A stretch of 64,000 nucleotides of DNA, from positions 62,001-126,000 of the forward strand of contig CAZSXU010000004.1 of the NCBI GenBank assembly GCA_964610505.1, in the 5' to 3' direction. The notes below the pieces were generated by a model. The model saw nothing but the letters and a program-made list of their open reading frames with translations, had not been told where the DNA came from and made no database searches. Position 1 is the stretch's first letter, and each line of letters begins with the position of its first letter. This stretch comes from CAZSXU01 sp964610505. GTDB taxonomy: Bacteria; Arandabacterota; Arandabacteria; JAGLYR01. Position numbers and translations under genes: made by a program. This document shows positions 52,258 to 61,036 of this stretch, piece by piece.

Positions 52258-54459
52258 CTACTTGATCAGCGTCATTCGGCGAGTCAGACAACCCTCGGGC
52301 GTGCTGAGCCGGTAGAAATAGACACCCGAAGAAACCCGCAGGCCGTTCGCGTCCCGTCCGTCCCAGCGAGCCGAATGGAATCCGGCGGGCAGGCGGCCGT
52401 CCAGCAGCTGCCGGACCCTCTGACCACGAATGTTGTAAATGCTGAGATCCACGGTCGCCGCATTCGGCAACCCGAAGGAAATCATCGTCTCAGGATTGAA
52501 CGGATTCGGCACGTTCTGGGTCAGCACCAGAGAGGCCGGTTTTCTGACCCAGGGCCCGCCCGCGGCAGCTTCCGTCATATCACCGAAGCCAAGGACTTCG
52601 ATGTCGTCCACCGCCGCCTCGACCACGGAGTTGTAGGCGCCCACGTCCTTCGCCACGAAACGGATCTGCATCTGGTCGGTCAGCGTCACGACGCCGCTCA
52701 ACTCAAAGATCATCCTGTGGTATTCCCGATCCCCGGGAGTCTCGGTGACCGTCTCCAGGTTGGTCCAGTTATCGCCGCCGTCGTTGGACACATCGACCTC
52801 GAAGGGATCGTCGTCCGTCTGCGTGGGGATGGTGTCGTTCGTGTAGAATCGCTCGTACTTCAGCACCGCCGTCCCGTAATCGGAGAGATCCAGTATCGGG
52901 GACAGCACCGTCGTCTTCCCGCCATCCACATCCCCGAACCTCTGCTTCGTGCCCAGAGGGGAGTTCTCCGTTACAAAGCACATCGTTCCCGAATACGGCG
53001 TGGTGTCCAGACCCGGCTGGACCCGCTCTCCCTGGTACTGAAGCGCCAGCTTCTCGACGGGTTCTACTCTTTCCCAAATCCCCTCGGTGGCGTCGTCGTC
53101 GAGCTCGCCCACCGTCCATCCCTGGTCCGTCTCGAAATCATCCGTCAAAACCTCGGTGAATTCGCCCACATACACGACGAAATCGGTGGCGGACGAGTAC
53201 GTGTCCGTCTCCAGAGCCAGCTCGAACTCAATCCAGTCTCCTTCGGAGAATCCACCGTCGATGGAAATCTCGAAGTGGGGAGCGATCGTCGAACCGCTCG
53301 TCTCCGAGGGAATGTCGCTGAAGTCGGCCGTGCTGTCGGTGACCGTGACCCCGGCCGTTTCGGTTCGAAGAATACCCGAGATCCCGGTTGCCGGTCCCTG
53401 TCCGTCGTTGACCAGCGTCACCGAGAGCTGGGCCGTTTCTCCGGGATCCAGAAATCCATTGCCGTTTCCCTTGGCGCCTGCGTCGACGGCGTAGTCCCCG
53501 AATCTCAGAAAATGCAACTGGGGGGTGTACGCAAGACGGTGAACGCTTCGCCCGACCGACGCCACCCCGTACTTCACGTACACATATCCGTTCATCCCCC
53601 AGCCCGTTCCCCAGCTGTTCTTGATGATCCAGGCCCCGTCGCCGTCGCACTGGGTATCGTCCCAGCCGACGATGGACATGATGTGGTTCGTCGAGTGGGC
53701 ATAATCCGCATCGTAACAGCCGTCCGAGTAGTAGTTGAAATCATCAAACACCCAGAATCCGGTGGTCACCGGACCGTACGTGTAAATCGCGTTCTTGATG
53801 GCCGTCACATCGTTCGCCACGGAGTAGTAGTTGTCCAGGACCGGCCAGACTTCGCAATCGTCCTCGGTGCAGGGCCACGTGTCGATCGCGCGGTACGGCA
53901 TGCAGGATTCCAGAACGGATCCGTATGTCACCATGTGAGACAGCGCGTCGCTGGACCACCCGCCGCCGCATCCCCAGCCATAGGAGACGCAGGAGAGGAT
54001 CTGCTGCTCGGAGAGGTCCAGCCTCCGATCGTCGTAGATCATAGCCGCCGCTTCAAACGCCGCCACCGGGCCGAAGAGCCAGCAGGACCCGCACGATCCC
54101 TGGGACCTGGTGTCGGTGCACTTGAGCTGCGCCCTCCAGTCAAACACGGCAGGCAGTTCGCGTTCCGTCAGGGTCGAGGGAAACGGATCGGGGTTGCTGC
54201 CCCAAAACGGATCCGGCCTCCCACCCAGAAGACGGTGCTTCTCCTCATCGGGCAGATTGGAAACCGACGTCGGGCCGGCGGTCCAACACATCTCGTTCTC
54301 TTCGATCATCTGCTGGATGAGAGGGATACGCTCGTCACCGGTGAAATCCCAGTAGCCTTCGGGATACGCCGGGGTTTCATCGTTCGCCATCGCCGCCTTC
54401 GACCCTGCGGTCGAAGACAACAGGACTATCGCGGCTGCCAGGAGTAAGCCTTTCCGCAT
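52258..54459 (-). CDS. Secreted papain-like cysteine protease (C1) with C-terminal sorting domain
   Basis: A 733-residue exported protease. Signal peptide (GLLLAAAIVLLSSTAGSKAA), short propeptide, then a papain domain at about 100-315. The catalytic set is complete: Gln120 and Cys126 in SQGSCGSCW, His259 in STNHIMSIVGW, and Asn281 in KNSWGTGWG. Beta-sandwich modules follow: GNGFLDPGETAQLSVTLVN is a CARDB-like start, and a jelly-roll near 440-640 begins DDFETDQGW. The last ~90 residues are a sorting domain (QNVPNPFNPETMISF, VDLSIYNIRGQRV, SGVYFYRLSTP, RRMTLIK) like that of the M1 peptidase. Probably displayed or released at the cell surface. Consensus promoter at 54551-54579 and its own terminator. 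Confidence 0.93.
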   Translation of the reverse strand: MRKGLLLAAAIVLLSSTAGSKAAMANDETPAYPEGYWDFTGDERIPLIQQMIEENEMCWTAGPTSVSNLPDEEKHRLLGGRPDPFWGSNPDPFPSTLTERELPAVFDWRAQLKCTDTRSQGSCGSCWLFGPVAAFEAAAMIYDDRRLDLSEQQILSCVSYGWGCGGGWSSDALSHMVTYGSVLESCMPYRAIDTWPCTEDDCEVWPVLDNYYSVANDVTAIKNAIYTYGPVTTGFWVFDDFNYYSDGCYDADYAHSTNHIMSIVGWDDTQCDGDGAWIIKNSWGTGWGMNGYVYVKYGVASVGRSVHRLAYTPQLHFLRFGDYAVDAGAKGNGNGFLDPGETAQLSVTLVNDGQGPATGISGILRTETAGVTVTDSTADFSDIPSETSGSTIAPHFEISIDGGFSEGDWIEFELALETDTYSSATDFVVYVGEFTEVLTDDFETDQGWTVGELDDDATEGIWERVEPVEKLALQYQGERVQPGLDTTPYSGTMCFVTENSPLGTKQRFGDVDGGKTTVLSPILDLSDYGTAVLKYERFYTNDTIPTQTDDDPFEVDVSNDGGDNWTNLETVTETPGDREYHRMIFELSGVVTLTDQMQIRFVAKDVGAYNSVVEAAVDDIEVLGFGDMTEAAAGGPWVRKPASLVLTQNVPNPFNPETMISFGLPNAATVDLSIYNIRGQRVRQLLDGRLPAGFHSARWDGRDANGLRVSSGVYFYRLSTPEGCLTRRMTLIK

Positions 54460-54550
54460 GGTCTGTGCTCCTCTCCGGGTTGAGTCCCCAGACGCGCCAA
54501 TACCTAACCGGGGCGAACCCCAGGTTCACCCCGAACCAATCCACACAGCG

Positions 54551-54579
54551 ATTATACCATCCCCTCCGATGGGAATCAA
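54551..54579 (-). promoter_or_regulatory. Promoter of papain-like protease gene
   Basis: Minus strand: TTGATT (54579-54574), 17-base spacer, TATAAT (54556-54551), a perfect -10. Leader of about 85 bases. The rest of the gap to 54818 shows nothing clear. Confidence 0.75.
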
Positions 54580-54818
54580 GCTTCTTCGGTCACGACCGCC
54601 AATTTCCGCAATATAGAGGCAATTCTTGCGGTTCGCCGCCACATTTGATAGGGTCCGCGTGAACCGGCCACACCGGTCCCCGGACAACGGCGGGGAGTCT
54701 TGCGGTTTCTCTCGAGAGCACCGCTTGCGGCCGGTGTGGCTGCAACCACCGGCCCACCGATCTCAGCGGCGTGGACGGACCGCGCGTCCGTCCGCACGAA
54801 GAGGACAGGGAGGGGATC

Positions 54819-55088
54819 ATGAAGGACTTGAAAATCGAGGTTTCGGCGGTCAAGGAGCGCTGCGGCGCGGGTCACCAGGCCGGAGAGTGTTTCTACGTGC
54901 GGGGCGGCGGGCGGATTGAGATTCCCGGGGGGCAATCGATGTGCATGTACGCGCTTCAGAGCCTGATCCCTTTTCTGATCGGCAAACAGTGGGAGGACTC
55001 CCTGCCCGATGACGACTGGATTGCGGAGACCCAGGAACTGTGCTGCCCGGATCCCAAAGGCATCGTGTTCCGAATCACGAACGCCTAG
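54819..55088 (+). CDS. TIGR04076-like small cysteine-containing protein
   Basis: An 89-residue cytoplasmic protein resembling the TIGR04076 family: KIEVSAVKERCGAGHQAGECFYVRGG, then MCMYALQSLIPFLIGKQWEDSLPDDDW, ending CCPDPKGIVFRITNA. Conserved cysteines (two in the first 30 residues, one in MCMYAL, CC near the end) suggest metal or redox function. The family's role is not known; members often occur in anaerobes near oxidoreductase genes. The ATG at 54819 is chosen because GGAGGGG lies just upstream; the open frame extends 16 codons further without family similarity. Confidence 0.72.
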   Translation: MKDLKIEVSAVKERCGAGHQAGECFYVRGGGRIEIPGGQSMCMYALQSLIPFLIGKQWEDSLPDDDWIAETQELCCPDPKGIVFRITNA

Positions 55089-55195
55089 CCGGGACGAACG
55101 ACTACGGGATTTCTCAACCGTCACACAGGGAGCCAGGGGGCACGGCGGGCAGGATGTTCTGATCCCTCCCGACTCCATGCTCTACCTCCTGGTAT

Positions 55196-55909
55196 CTAGT
55201 CCCCCGTACCCGCGTATCCCACCGGCATGAGCGCCAGCGGAGTCTCGTTGCTTCCCAGCAACAGGGCCTCGGAGATGTCATCGTCGTAGAACGCACCCAC
55301 GAGTACGGTTCCGAGGCCCAGCGAGACGGCCTGGAGGTAGATGTTCTCACAGACCGCGCCCGCCTCCATGTGTGCATAGCGGATTCCCCGATCGCCGTAC
55401 TTCTTCATCGTGCGCCGGTAGACGGCCGAGAGGGCCAGAACGACGGGCGCCTCCTCCAGACAGGCTTGCCCCAGAGCCGCCCCGGCGACGGCCTCTCTTC
55501 GATCCCCGGCCAGTATCCGAGTCAAGGTATGATCGCCGCTCGTGTAGCGGTACACACCGGGTTCCAGCCCGGAGACGTCTCCCGCTACGACGATCATCTC
55601 CATCGGAAACAATGCACCCGCCGAAGGCGCCGCCCGCCCGCCCCAGGACGACGTTTCTCCCTGCGCCGCCCAGAGAAGGCGGGAGAGATCATCGAGCGTC
55701 ACCGCCCGCTCCGCGTACGATCGTACGGAACGGCGCGCTTTCAGGGCTTCTTCAACGGTCAGATGTCCAATAGGACGGGGCGCCGGTAGATCGATGACGT
55801 CCGAGTCGCCGGAGGCGGCATCACAGTGGCGAACGGCCACGCCCAAGCACGCTGCCAGCAGGAAGACCAGCGTGAGGGTGGTACGAAACCACTCGATCGA
55901 TCGATGCAT
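55196..55909 (-). CDS. Exported SagB/ThcOx-type nitroreductase-like oxidoreductase
   Basis: A 237-residue FMN-dependent nitroreductase-fold protein. The N-terminus has an export signal (TLTLVFLLAACLGVAVRHCDAA). The SagB/ThcOx motifs follow: ALKARRSVRSYAERAVTLDDLSRLLWAAQG (FMN phosphate arginines), RAAPSAGALFPMEMIVV, GVYRYTSGDHTL, and HMEAGAVCENIYLQAVSLGLGTVLVGAFYDD. SagB proteins oxidise azolines in peptide maturation, but stand-alone exported members have unknown substrates. No cyclodehydratase is near. It starts 3 bases after the polysaccharide deacetylase stop, so the two are co-transcribed and probably translationally coupled. Confidence 0.85.
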   Translation of the reverse strand: MHRSIEWFRTTLTLVFLLAACLGVAVRHCDAASGDSDVIDLPAPRPIGHLTVEEALKARRSVRSYAERAVTLDDLSRLLWAAQGETSSWGGRAAPSAGALFPMEMIVVAGDVSGLEPGVYRYTSGDHTLTRILAGDRREAVAGAALGQACLEEAPVVLALSAVYRRTMKKYGDRGIRYAHMEAGAVCENIYLQAVSLGLGTVLVGAFYDDDISEALLLGSNETPLALMPVGYAGTGD

Positions 55910-55912
55910 GAT

Positions 55913-56725
55913 TCATCTCCTGTAATCGTCTACGAATTCGCCCATCGGAGCGAACTCGAAATCCTGAAGCAATCGTCGCAGCTTCTTCTCGGTGGAGCCC
56001 AGACCATAGTACCGCAAGAATCGCCATGCAGGAGACAGGGGAAGTCTGGGCTGGTCCAGGTCCAACTCCCAGGGGTGTAGATAGACCACGGCGGGATGTC
56101 CCCGCTCGTTGATGTTCCGGATCACCCGGCGCGTGAAACCGTAGGGAAACAACCGCAGGGCGAATCCGCCGGCAACCGGGGCTCGGTATTTCAGAAACTC
56201 GACCGTGGAAGCCGGGAACTCCACCAGGCTAAGCCCTTCCACCGGATACGGATACCGGGGGGCGTCGGGCCAACCGTAGAAGAAGTTCCTCGTGGGCGAG
56301 ATGCTCGAATCATACGTCAACCCTTCCGATTCCAGAATCTCCAGAGCCCACTGAGTCTTCTCGTTCACGGTGAAGCTGGAAGCCCGGTGGCCGAGAATCT
56401 TCTCCCCCGTCAGTCGAGAAAGCACGTCCAGAGAGCGAACCAGCTCGGCGCGGAACGTCTCGGGCGATTGCTTCTGGAGAAACTGGTGCGAGTGGCCGTG
56501 CGTTCCGACTTCATGCCCTCGCTGATGGATGTCGCGAATCAGTTCCGGGAATCGCTCGGCCACGTACCCGAGCACGAACCAGGTGGCCTTGACCCCGTAC
56601 TCGGACAGAATATCCAGAACGTAATGAGTCGCGCCCTCCACCCTCGGCGTGTAGGAATCCCACCGGTCGAACTCGTCCACCAGCAGTTGGTACCAGTCCT
56701 CTACGTCGATCGTGAGTATATTTTT
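55913..56725 (-). CDS. Polysaccharide deacetylase (DUF3473 / exosortase-locus type)
   Basis: A ~270-residue carbohydrate esterase 4 enzyme. The NodB fold begins ILTIDVEDWYQL, whose two Asp residues are the catalytic base and metal ligand. The metal His pair is in GHEVGTHGHSHQF. HRASSFTVNEKTQWALEILESEGLTYDSSISP is a strong mark of the group found in exosortase/EPS loci, as is the C-terminal YLHPWELD segment. It removes acetyl groups from a secreted polysaccharide. The TTG at 56725 places KNILTIDVEDW at the start as in relatives; an in-frame GTG at 56761 adds 12 residues. Promoter at 56803-56832. No exosortase gene is in the window. Confidence 0.88.
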   Translation of the reverse strand, partial: KNILTIDVEDWYQLLVDEFDRWDSYTPRVEGATHYVLDILSEYGVKATWFVLGYVAERFPELIRDIHQRGHEVGTHGHSHQFLQKQSPETFRAELVRSLDVLSRLTGEKILGHRASSFTVNEKTQWALEILESEGLTYDSSISPTRNFFYGWPDAPRYPYPVEGLSLVEFPASTVEFLKYRAPVAGGFALRLFPYGFTRRVIRNINERGHPAVVYLHPWELDLDQPRLPLSPAWRFLRYYGLGSTEKKLRRLLQDFEFAPMGEFVDDYRR

Positions 56726-56802
56726 CAACGGGTCCGTTCCTGCCCACCGATGGCTCGCCACCGAATTGCATGGGGCGTTTGCCGGTCGTCCAACCCATTA
56801 AA

Positions 56803-56832
56803 AACGTAGCGCTTCCATGCGCCGGGAGTCAA
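56803..56832 (-). promoter_or_regulatory. Promoter of deacetylase-SagB unit
   Basis: Minus strand: TTGACT (56832-56827), 18-base spacer, TACGTT (56808-56803). Confidence 0.45.
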
Positions 56833-56858
56833 CCGAATCCGCACCCTCCGGTTATCGG

Positions 56859-56888
56859 TTGACGGAGCCACGGACTTCCGGGTAAAGT
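56859..56888 (+). promoter_or_regulatory. Promoter of RsbW-like gene
   Basis: TTGACG (56859-56864), 18-base spacer, TAAAGT (56883-56888), 80 bases before the ATG at 56969. It is divergent from the deacetylase promoter, with only 26 bases between the two -35 elements. Confidence 0.52.
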
Positions 56889-56968
56889 GACGGGTTATGC
56901 GCGCCGACAGTGCGCGCACAGAGACTCATGTCCGCCGGGTTTAGTCCCCGGAGTGATGGGCCCACGAG

Positions 56969-57391
56969 ATGCTGCGTCCCACGAAGAACACCGAAGGTGA
57001 TTGGATCGAAATCGAGAGCGCCCTCGAGAAGGTCGAAGACGCCGTCGAGCAGATTCTCTGCCGGGTCGACGCCAACGCCCTGCCCAACGAGAAATTCTTC
57101 GGCCTCCGTCTGGCGCTTCACGAAGCGATCGCCAACGCCATCACGCACGGGAACCGCAACCGTCCGGACCTCCCCGTCTCCATTCGGTACCTGCGCACCC
57201 CCGAACACGTCGAAGTTACCATTCGGGACCAGGGCAACGGGTTTGACTGCCAGGCCGTTCCGGACCCGACCCAGGGCGCCAACATCTTCCAATGCAGCGG
57301 GCGCGGAATCTACCTGATGCGCAGGCTCGTCGACTCGGTCGACTACAACGACCGGGGGAACGAAGTTACCCTGGTCGTCAACACCCCGTAG
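56969..57391 (+). CDS. RsbW-like serine kinase / anti-sigma regulatory factor
   Basis: A 140-residue GHKL-fold ATPase of the anti-sigma/HATPase_c_2 family. N-box: FGLRLALHEAIANAITHGNR. G1 box: VEVTIRDQGNGFD. G2-like glycine segment: GRGIYLMRRLVDSV. Such proteins bind a sigma factor or phosphorylate an anti-anti-sigma (STAS) partner. Neither partner gene is next to it, so the target is unknown. The ATG at 56969 starts shortly before the first helix. Stand-alone RsbW-like proteins often end PP2C or receiver cascades; here it is monocistronic with its own promoter. Confidence 0.87.
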   Translation: MLRPTKNTEGDWIEIESALEKVEDAVEQILCRVDANALPNEKFFGLRLALHEAIANAITHGNRNRPDLPVSIRYLRTPEHVEVTIRDQGNGFDCQAVPDPTQGANIFQCSGRGIYLMRRLVDSVDYNDRGNEVTLVVNTP

Positions 57392-57410
57392 GCGCGCCGG
57401 ACACGCCCCC

Positions 57411-58304
57411 TCACTCTTCCCGAAAGGGAATCCCCAGCGCACGTGGAGGCACCGCCCGCCCCACCATGCCGGCCAGAGCGATCATCGTGAGCACGTAGGG
57501 CACCATCTGGAAAAACTGGGGCGGCACGCCTCCACTCCCCTGGAGCATTTCCTGCAGGGCGTCGGCCGAGCCGAAGAGCAGCGAGGCCGCCAGGGCGCCC
57601 CACGGTGTCCACCGCCCGAAGATCAGCGCCCCCAGAGCAATGTATCCGAGACCGTTGGTCATGTTCTTCGCAAAGGAACCGGCGAAGAACGGCAGAAACG
57701 ATCCGGCCACGCCGGCCAGGACCCCGGACGCGATCACCGCCCACAGGCGCGTTCTCTGCACGCTGACGCCCAACGTGCGCGCGGCCTCCGGATGTTCTCC
57801 CACGGCCCGAAGCCGAAGCCCCGGAGGCGTCCTGTACGCCACGTAGAAGACCACGGGGACCAGGAGGAGCGCCACATACACGAGCGGCAGGAGGGGGCCC
57901 CAGCGGGGCAGCTTGGCGGCGGCGTCCAGGCTGAACGACCGCTGGCCCTGCGTGTAGATCTCGCACAGGAAAATGGTTCCCCCCACGGCCAGGAGGTTCA
58001 CTCCCAAACCGCTCACGATCTGGTTCGCCCGGAACCAGATGCTGGCCACGGCATGGAGGCTTGCGGCGGCCGCTCCGACGGCGGCCGCGGCCAGGATACC
58101 CAGCCAGGGGTTATGGGTCGATTGCGCCACCACAGCGGCTACGAAGGCGCCGAAGAGCATCATGCCTTCCAGCGCGATATTGACGACGCCGCTCCTCTCC
58201 GAGAAGAACCCTCCCAGACTGGCCAGGATGAGAGGGGTGGCCTTCCTCAACGTGCTGAGAAGGAGAGTAACGAAGAAAACGGTCATGGGAGAATCACCCA
58301 TCAT
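57411..58304 (-). CDS. Nucleoside/simple-sugar ABC transporter permease 2 (BmpA-linked)
   Basis: A 297-residue inner-membrane permease with about eight hydrophobic helices, of the BPD_transp_2 family. The opening TPLILASLGGFFSERSGVVNIALEGMMLFGAF is characteristic, as is the GLRLRAVGEHPEAARTLGVSVQRTRLWAVIASGVLAG EAA-like loop that docks on the ATPase. It is the last gene of a four-gene operon: BMP binding protein, ATPase, permease 1, permease 2. Its start overlaps permease 1 by 11 bases, with a GGGAGGGGGG ribosome site inside that gene. Systems of this type import nucleosides or purines. Confidence 0.92.
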   Translation of the reverse strand: MMGDSPMTVFFVTLLLSTLRKATPLILASLGGFFSERSGVVNIALEGMMLFGAFVAAVVAQSTHNPWLGILAAAAVGAAAASLHAVASIWFRANQIVSGLGVNLLAVGGTIFLCEIYTQGQRSFSLDAAAKLPRWGPLLPLVYVALLLVPVVFYVAYRTPPGLRLRAVGEHPEAARTLGVSVQRTRLWAVIASGVLAGVAGSFLPFFAGSFAKNMTNGLGYIALGALIFGRWTPWGALAASLLFGSADALQEMLQGSGGVPPQFFQMVPYVLTMIALAGMVGRAVPPRALGIPFREE

Positions 58305-59409
58305 CCCCCCTCCCTTCTCCCTCCGTCCTTCTACTTTCTACCTCTGCTCCATCTCCCCCGTCCTCTGTTCTCCGACGTCTTCGAAGGACGAACTCACACG
58401 CGATGAACAGCACAAAGACTCCCTGCAGAACCACCGTGATCTCTCTCGGCGTTTGAGAATAGACGTCCACCTCCTGCGCCCCGCTGGCAAGGGCCCCGAA
58501 GACCAGGGCGGCCGGAACGATGGCGAAGGGATGGTTTCGAGCCAGGAGAGCCACCGCAATGCCCACGAACCCATACCCGAACGGGAAGGGGGACAGGAAG
58601 TGGCGGAACACGCCCAGAACCTGTTCGGCGCCGGCGAGTCCGGCCACCGCACCGCTGAGCCCCATCGTCGTCCAGATGATTCGGGATTTGGAAATCCCCG
58701 CCGCCTCGCTGGCCTCGGGGTTGAACCCCACGGCTTTGATCTCGAACCCGTAGCGGGTTCGAGCCAGCAGGTATGCGGCCGCCAGAACCACGGCGAGCGC
58801 GATCCACAACCCGGCGTTCACCTTGGCGTGCGCGTAGAGAAACTCAAACCGGGGCAGCGCCCCCGTATCCAGGACCTCCCTGGTCTGAGGAATCTGGCCG
58901 GGCTGCCTGAAGTAGGAATGCGCCACCAGGAAGTTGGTCAGCGCCAGGGCCACGTAGTTGAGCATGATGGTGTTGAGCACTTCGTGGACACCGAGCCTGG
59001 CCTTGAGAACGCCGGGGATCAGGCCCCAGACGAATCCCGCCGCGGCGGCGGCGATCACGCACGCCGTCACATGGAGTGGTCCGGGGAGCGCGCCAAGGGC
59101 GAAGCCCGCCCACGCGGCGGCGAATCCGCCGATCAGAAGTTGACCTTCCGCCCCGATGTTGAAGAGCCCCGCCCGAAAGGCCAGGGCCACGGAGACTCCC
59201 GTGAAAATCATGGGCGAGGCCTCCTGCAGCGTCGAGCACAATCGCCGCACGGACCCGAAAGATCCCCGGAACATCAGCCAGTACACGTTGAGCGGATTCT
59301 CACCAATCGCCAGGATAATGAGTGCTCCCACGGCCAAGGCGAGGCCAAGGGGCAGAAGCGCCTGGGCCAGAACCCGCGTGCCTCGTCCTGCGAGCTTCCC
59401 CATCGTCAT
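58294..59409 (-). CDS. Nucleoside/simple-sugar ABC transporter permease 1 (BmpA-linked)
   Basis: A 371-residue permease paired with the one downstream. It has the conserved ASPMIFTGVSVALAFRAGLFNIGAEGQLLIGGF opening, about nine helices, and the coupling loop GFEIKAVGFNPEASEAAGISKSRIIWTTMGLSGAVAGLAG. The last ~33 residues (from RRRRRTEDGG to GRGDDG) are low-complexity and charged, unlike family relatives. They correspond to pyrimidine-rich DNA on the plus strand (58300-58375), so the natural C-terminus may have been extended into repeat-like DNA. The two permeases would form a heterodimer. Confidence 0.92.
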   Translation of the reverse strand: MTMGKLAGRGTRVLAQALLPLGLALAVGALIILAIGENPLNVYWLMFRGSFGSVRRLCSTLQEASPMIFTGVSVALAFRAGLFNIGAEGQLLIGGFAAAWAGFALGALPGPLHVTACVIAAAAAGFVWGLIPGVLKARLGVHEVLNTIMLNYVALALTNFLVAHSYFRQPGQIPQTREVLDTGALPRFEFLYAHAKVNAGLWIALAVVLAAAYLLARTRYGFEIKAVGFNPEASEAAGISKSRIIWTTMGLSGAVAGLAGAEQVLGVFRHFLSPFPFGYGFVGIAVALLARNHPFAIVPAALVFGALASGAQEVDVYSQTPREITVVLQGVFVLFIACEFVLRRRRRTEDGGDGAEVESRRTEGEGRGDDG

Positions 59410-59449
59410 GCCGAATCAACTCCCCACATCACATGAACCCGCATATCTG

Positions 59450-60985
59450 TCATACCGAGCTCACTCCCAGCATCATGCGACCGAGGACCTCTTCCCCCGC
59501 TTGCTCCCGCGGAAGAACACCGACCAGGCGGCCCTCGAATATGACGGCGATCCGATCCGATACCTCCAGGATCTCCTCGAGGTCGGAGGAAACCAACAGA
59601 ATCGCAGCCCCCAGAGATCCCTCCCTGAAAAGAGCGGAGTGGACGAACTGACGACCGGCGATATCCAGACCGCGCGTCGGATGGGCCGCAATGAGCACCT
59701 TGGGCTTCTTGGCGAACTCCCGGGCAACCACGACACGCTGTTGGTTTCCGCCGGAGAGGGTCTCCAGAGCAACATCCGGGTCCGGGGGCACGATGTTGAA
59801 CTCATCGATCAGGCGCCGCGCCTCCCCGTTCATCGCCCCGAGATCCAGGAGTCCCCTCTTGGAGAAGGGCGCACTGCGGTGTCTTCCCAGCGCCAGGTTC
59901 TCTGCGATCGTGAAGGGCTCGACCAGTCCCCGCACGCGCCGATCCTCTGGGATCATGGCAACTCCTGCCTCCAGAAATTGCCTCGGGGTCCATCTGTGGG
60001 CCACCTGACCGCCGATCCGGATGGTTCCTCCGGTCGGCGTCCGGAGTCCCGTGAGCACCTCCACCAGCTCCCTCTGACCGTTGCCCTCCACTCCGGCCAG
60101 CCCGAGAATCTCTCCCCGGCGAATCTCAAATTCCACACCATGCAGAACCTCTATGTGTCTATTTGACAGTGATGTAAGTCTTCTAATATCAAGTATCACA
60201 TCACCTGGCGTTTCGTCGGTTCGCTTCTCGCCGGAGCCGAGGTCCCGCCCCACCATGAGATTGGCGAGGGTGGCCGTGTCCGCATCCCGTGTCGCCACCG
60301 AAGCCACGACTCGACCTCGCCTGAGCACGGTTACCCGGTCGCTCAGGGACATGACTTCTTCCAGGTGGTGCGTGATGAACACGATGGTCCGGCCGTTCTT
60401 CACCAGGCGCCGGAGTGTTTCGAAGAGATCATTCCGCTCCCCCGGAGTCAACACCTGGGTCGGCTCGTCCAGGACGATAACGTCTGAACCCCGGTACAGG
60501 ACCTTGAGAATCTCCACCCGCTGCTGTTCGCCCACGGAGAGATCCTGAACCTTGGCGCCGGGGTCCAGATCCATCCCGTAATCCTCTGCCAGTCGGCGGA
60601 CGGCCTCCTCGGCGTCACGAATGTCAAGGTGAAGCCGACCGCCGGGTTCGTGTCCCAGAATCACGTTTTCAGCAACGGTGAAGGTGGAGACCAGCATGAA
60701 ATGCTGGTAGACCATCCCGAGGCCCAGGCGGGACACCTGGTCGGGCTTGCCGTGGATGGGACGCCCATTCAGGAAAACCTCTCCCTCGTCGGCCCGCAGA
60801 ACCCCGGAGAGGATGTTCATGAGGGTGGATTTGCCGGCGCCGTTCTCGCCGATGATGGCGTGAATCTCGCCGCGAGCAACCTCAAGATCGACACGGTCGT
60901 TGGCGAGAACGCCGGGGAACTGCTTCGTGACCCGGCGCATTTCCACGGCCAGATTCACTTCGGCTCGGTGGGCGGATTGGACCAT
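59450..60985 (-). CDS. Nucleoside/simple-sugar ABC transporter ATP-binding protein (two ABC domains)
   Basis: A 511-residue protein with tandem ABC domains. The first has a full Walker A (GENGAGKST), signature LSVGEQQRVEIL and Walker B VIVLDEPTQVLTP. The second has the altered P-loop GVEGNGQREL normal for the second half of this family, signature LSGGNQQRVVVAREF and LIAAHPTRGLD in place of the usual acidic Walker B pair. One canonical and one degenerate ATP site are thus expected. It energises the two permeases downstream. The ATG at 60985 is taken; the in-frame GTG at 60991 is equally possible. The binding-protein gene lies 215 bases upstream across a hairpin and 8-bp repeats. Confidence 0.93.
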   Translation of the reverse strand: MVQSAHRAEVNLAVEMRRVTKQFPGVLANDRVDLEVARGEIHAIIGENGAGKSTLMNILSGVLRADEGEVFLNGRPIHGKPDQVSRLGLGMVYQHFMLVSTFTVAENVILGHEPGGRLHLDIRDAEEAVRRLAEDYGMDLDPGAKVQDLSVGEQQRVEILKVLYRGSDVIVLDEPTQVLTPGERNDLFETLRRLVKNGRTIVFITHHLEEVMSLSDRVTVLRRGRVVASVATRDADTATLANLMVGRDLGSGEKRTDETPGDVILDIRRLTSLSNRHIEVLHGVEFEIRRGEILGLAGVEGNGQRELVEVLTGLRTPTGGTIRIGGQVAHRWTPRQFLEAGVAMIPEDRRVRGLVEPFTIAENLALGRHRSAPFSKRGLLDLGAMNGEARRLIDEFNIVPPDPDVALETLSGGNQQRVVVAREFAKKPKVLIAAHPTRGLDIAGRQFVHSALFREGSLGAAILLVSSDLEEILEVSDRIAVIFEGRLVGVLPREQAGEEVLGRMMLGVSSV

Positions 60986-61036
60986 CAGCACCCCGATCCG
61001 GCTCGCCTGTCCCGAATAGGTTCGTGATCACGCGCC

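Noticed and set aside
52132..54447. Long plus-strand open frame antisense to the papain-like protease
   Set aside because: Shadow of a gene with a full catalytic set; starts inside the mdh upstream region without a ribosome site.
58300..58375. Octamer repeat in the 3' end of permease 1
   Set aside because: Pyrimidine-rich and low-complexity, but no consistent 8-base period could be laid out by eye.
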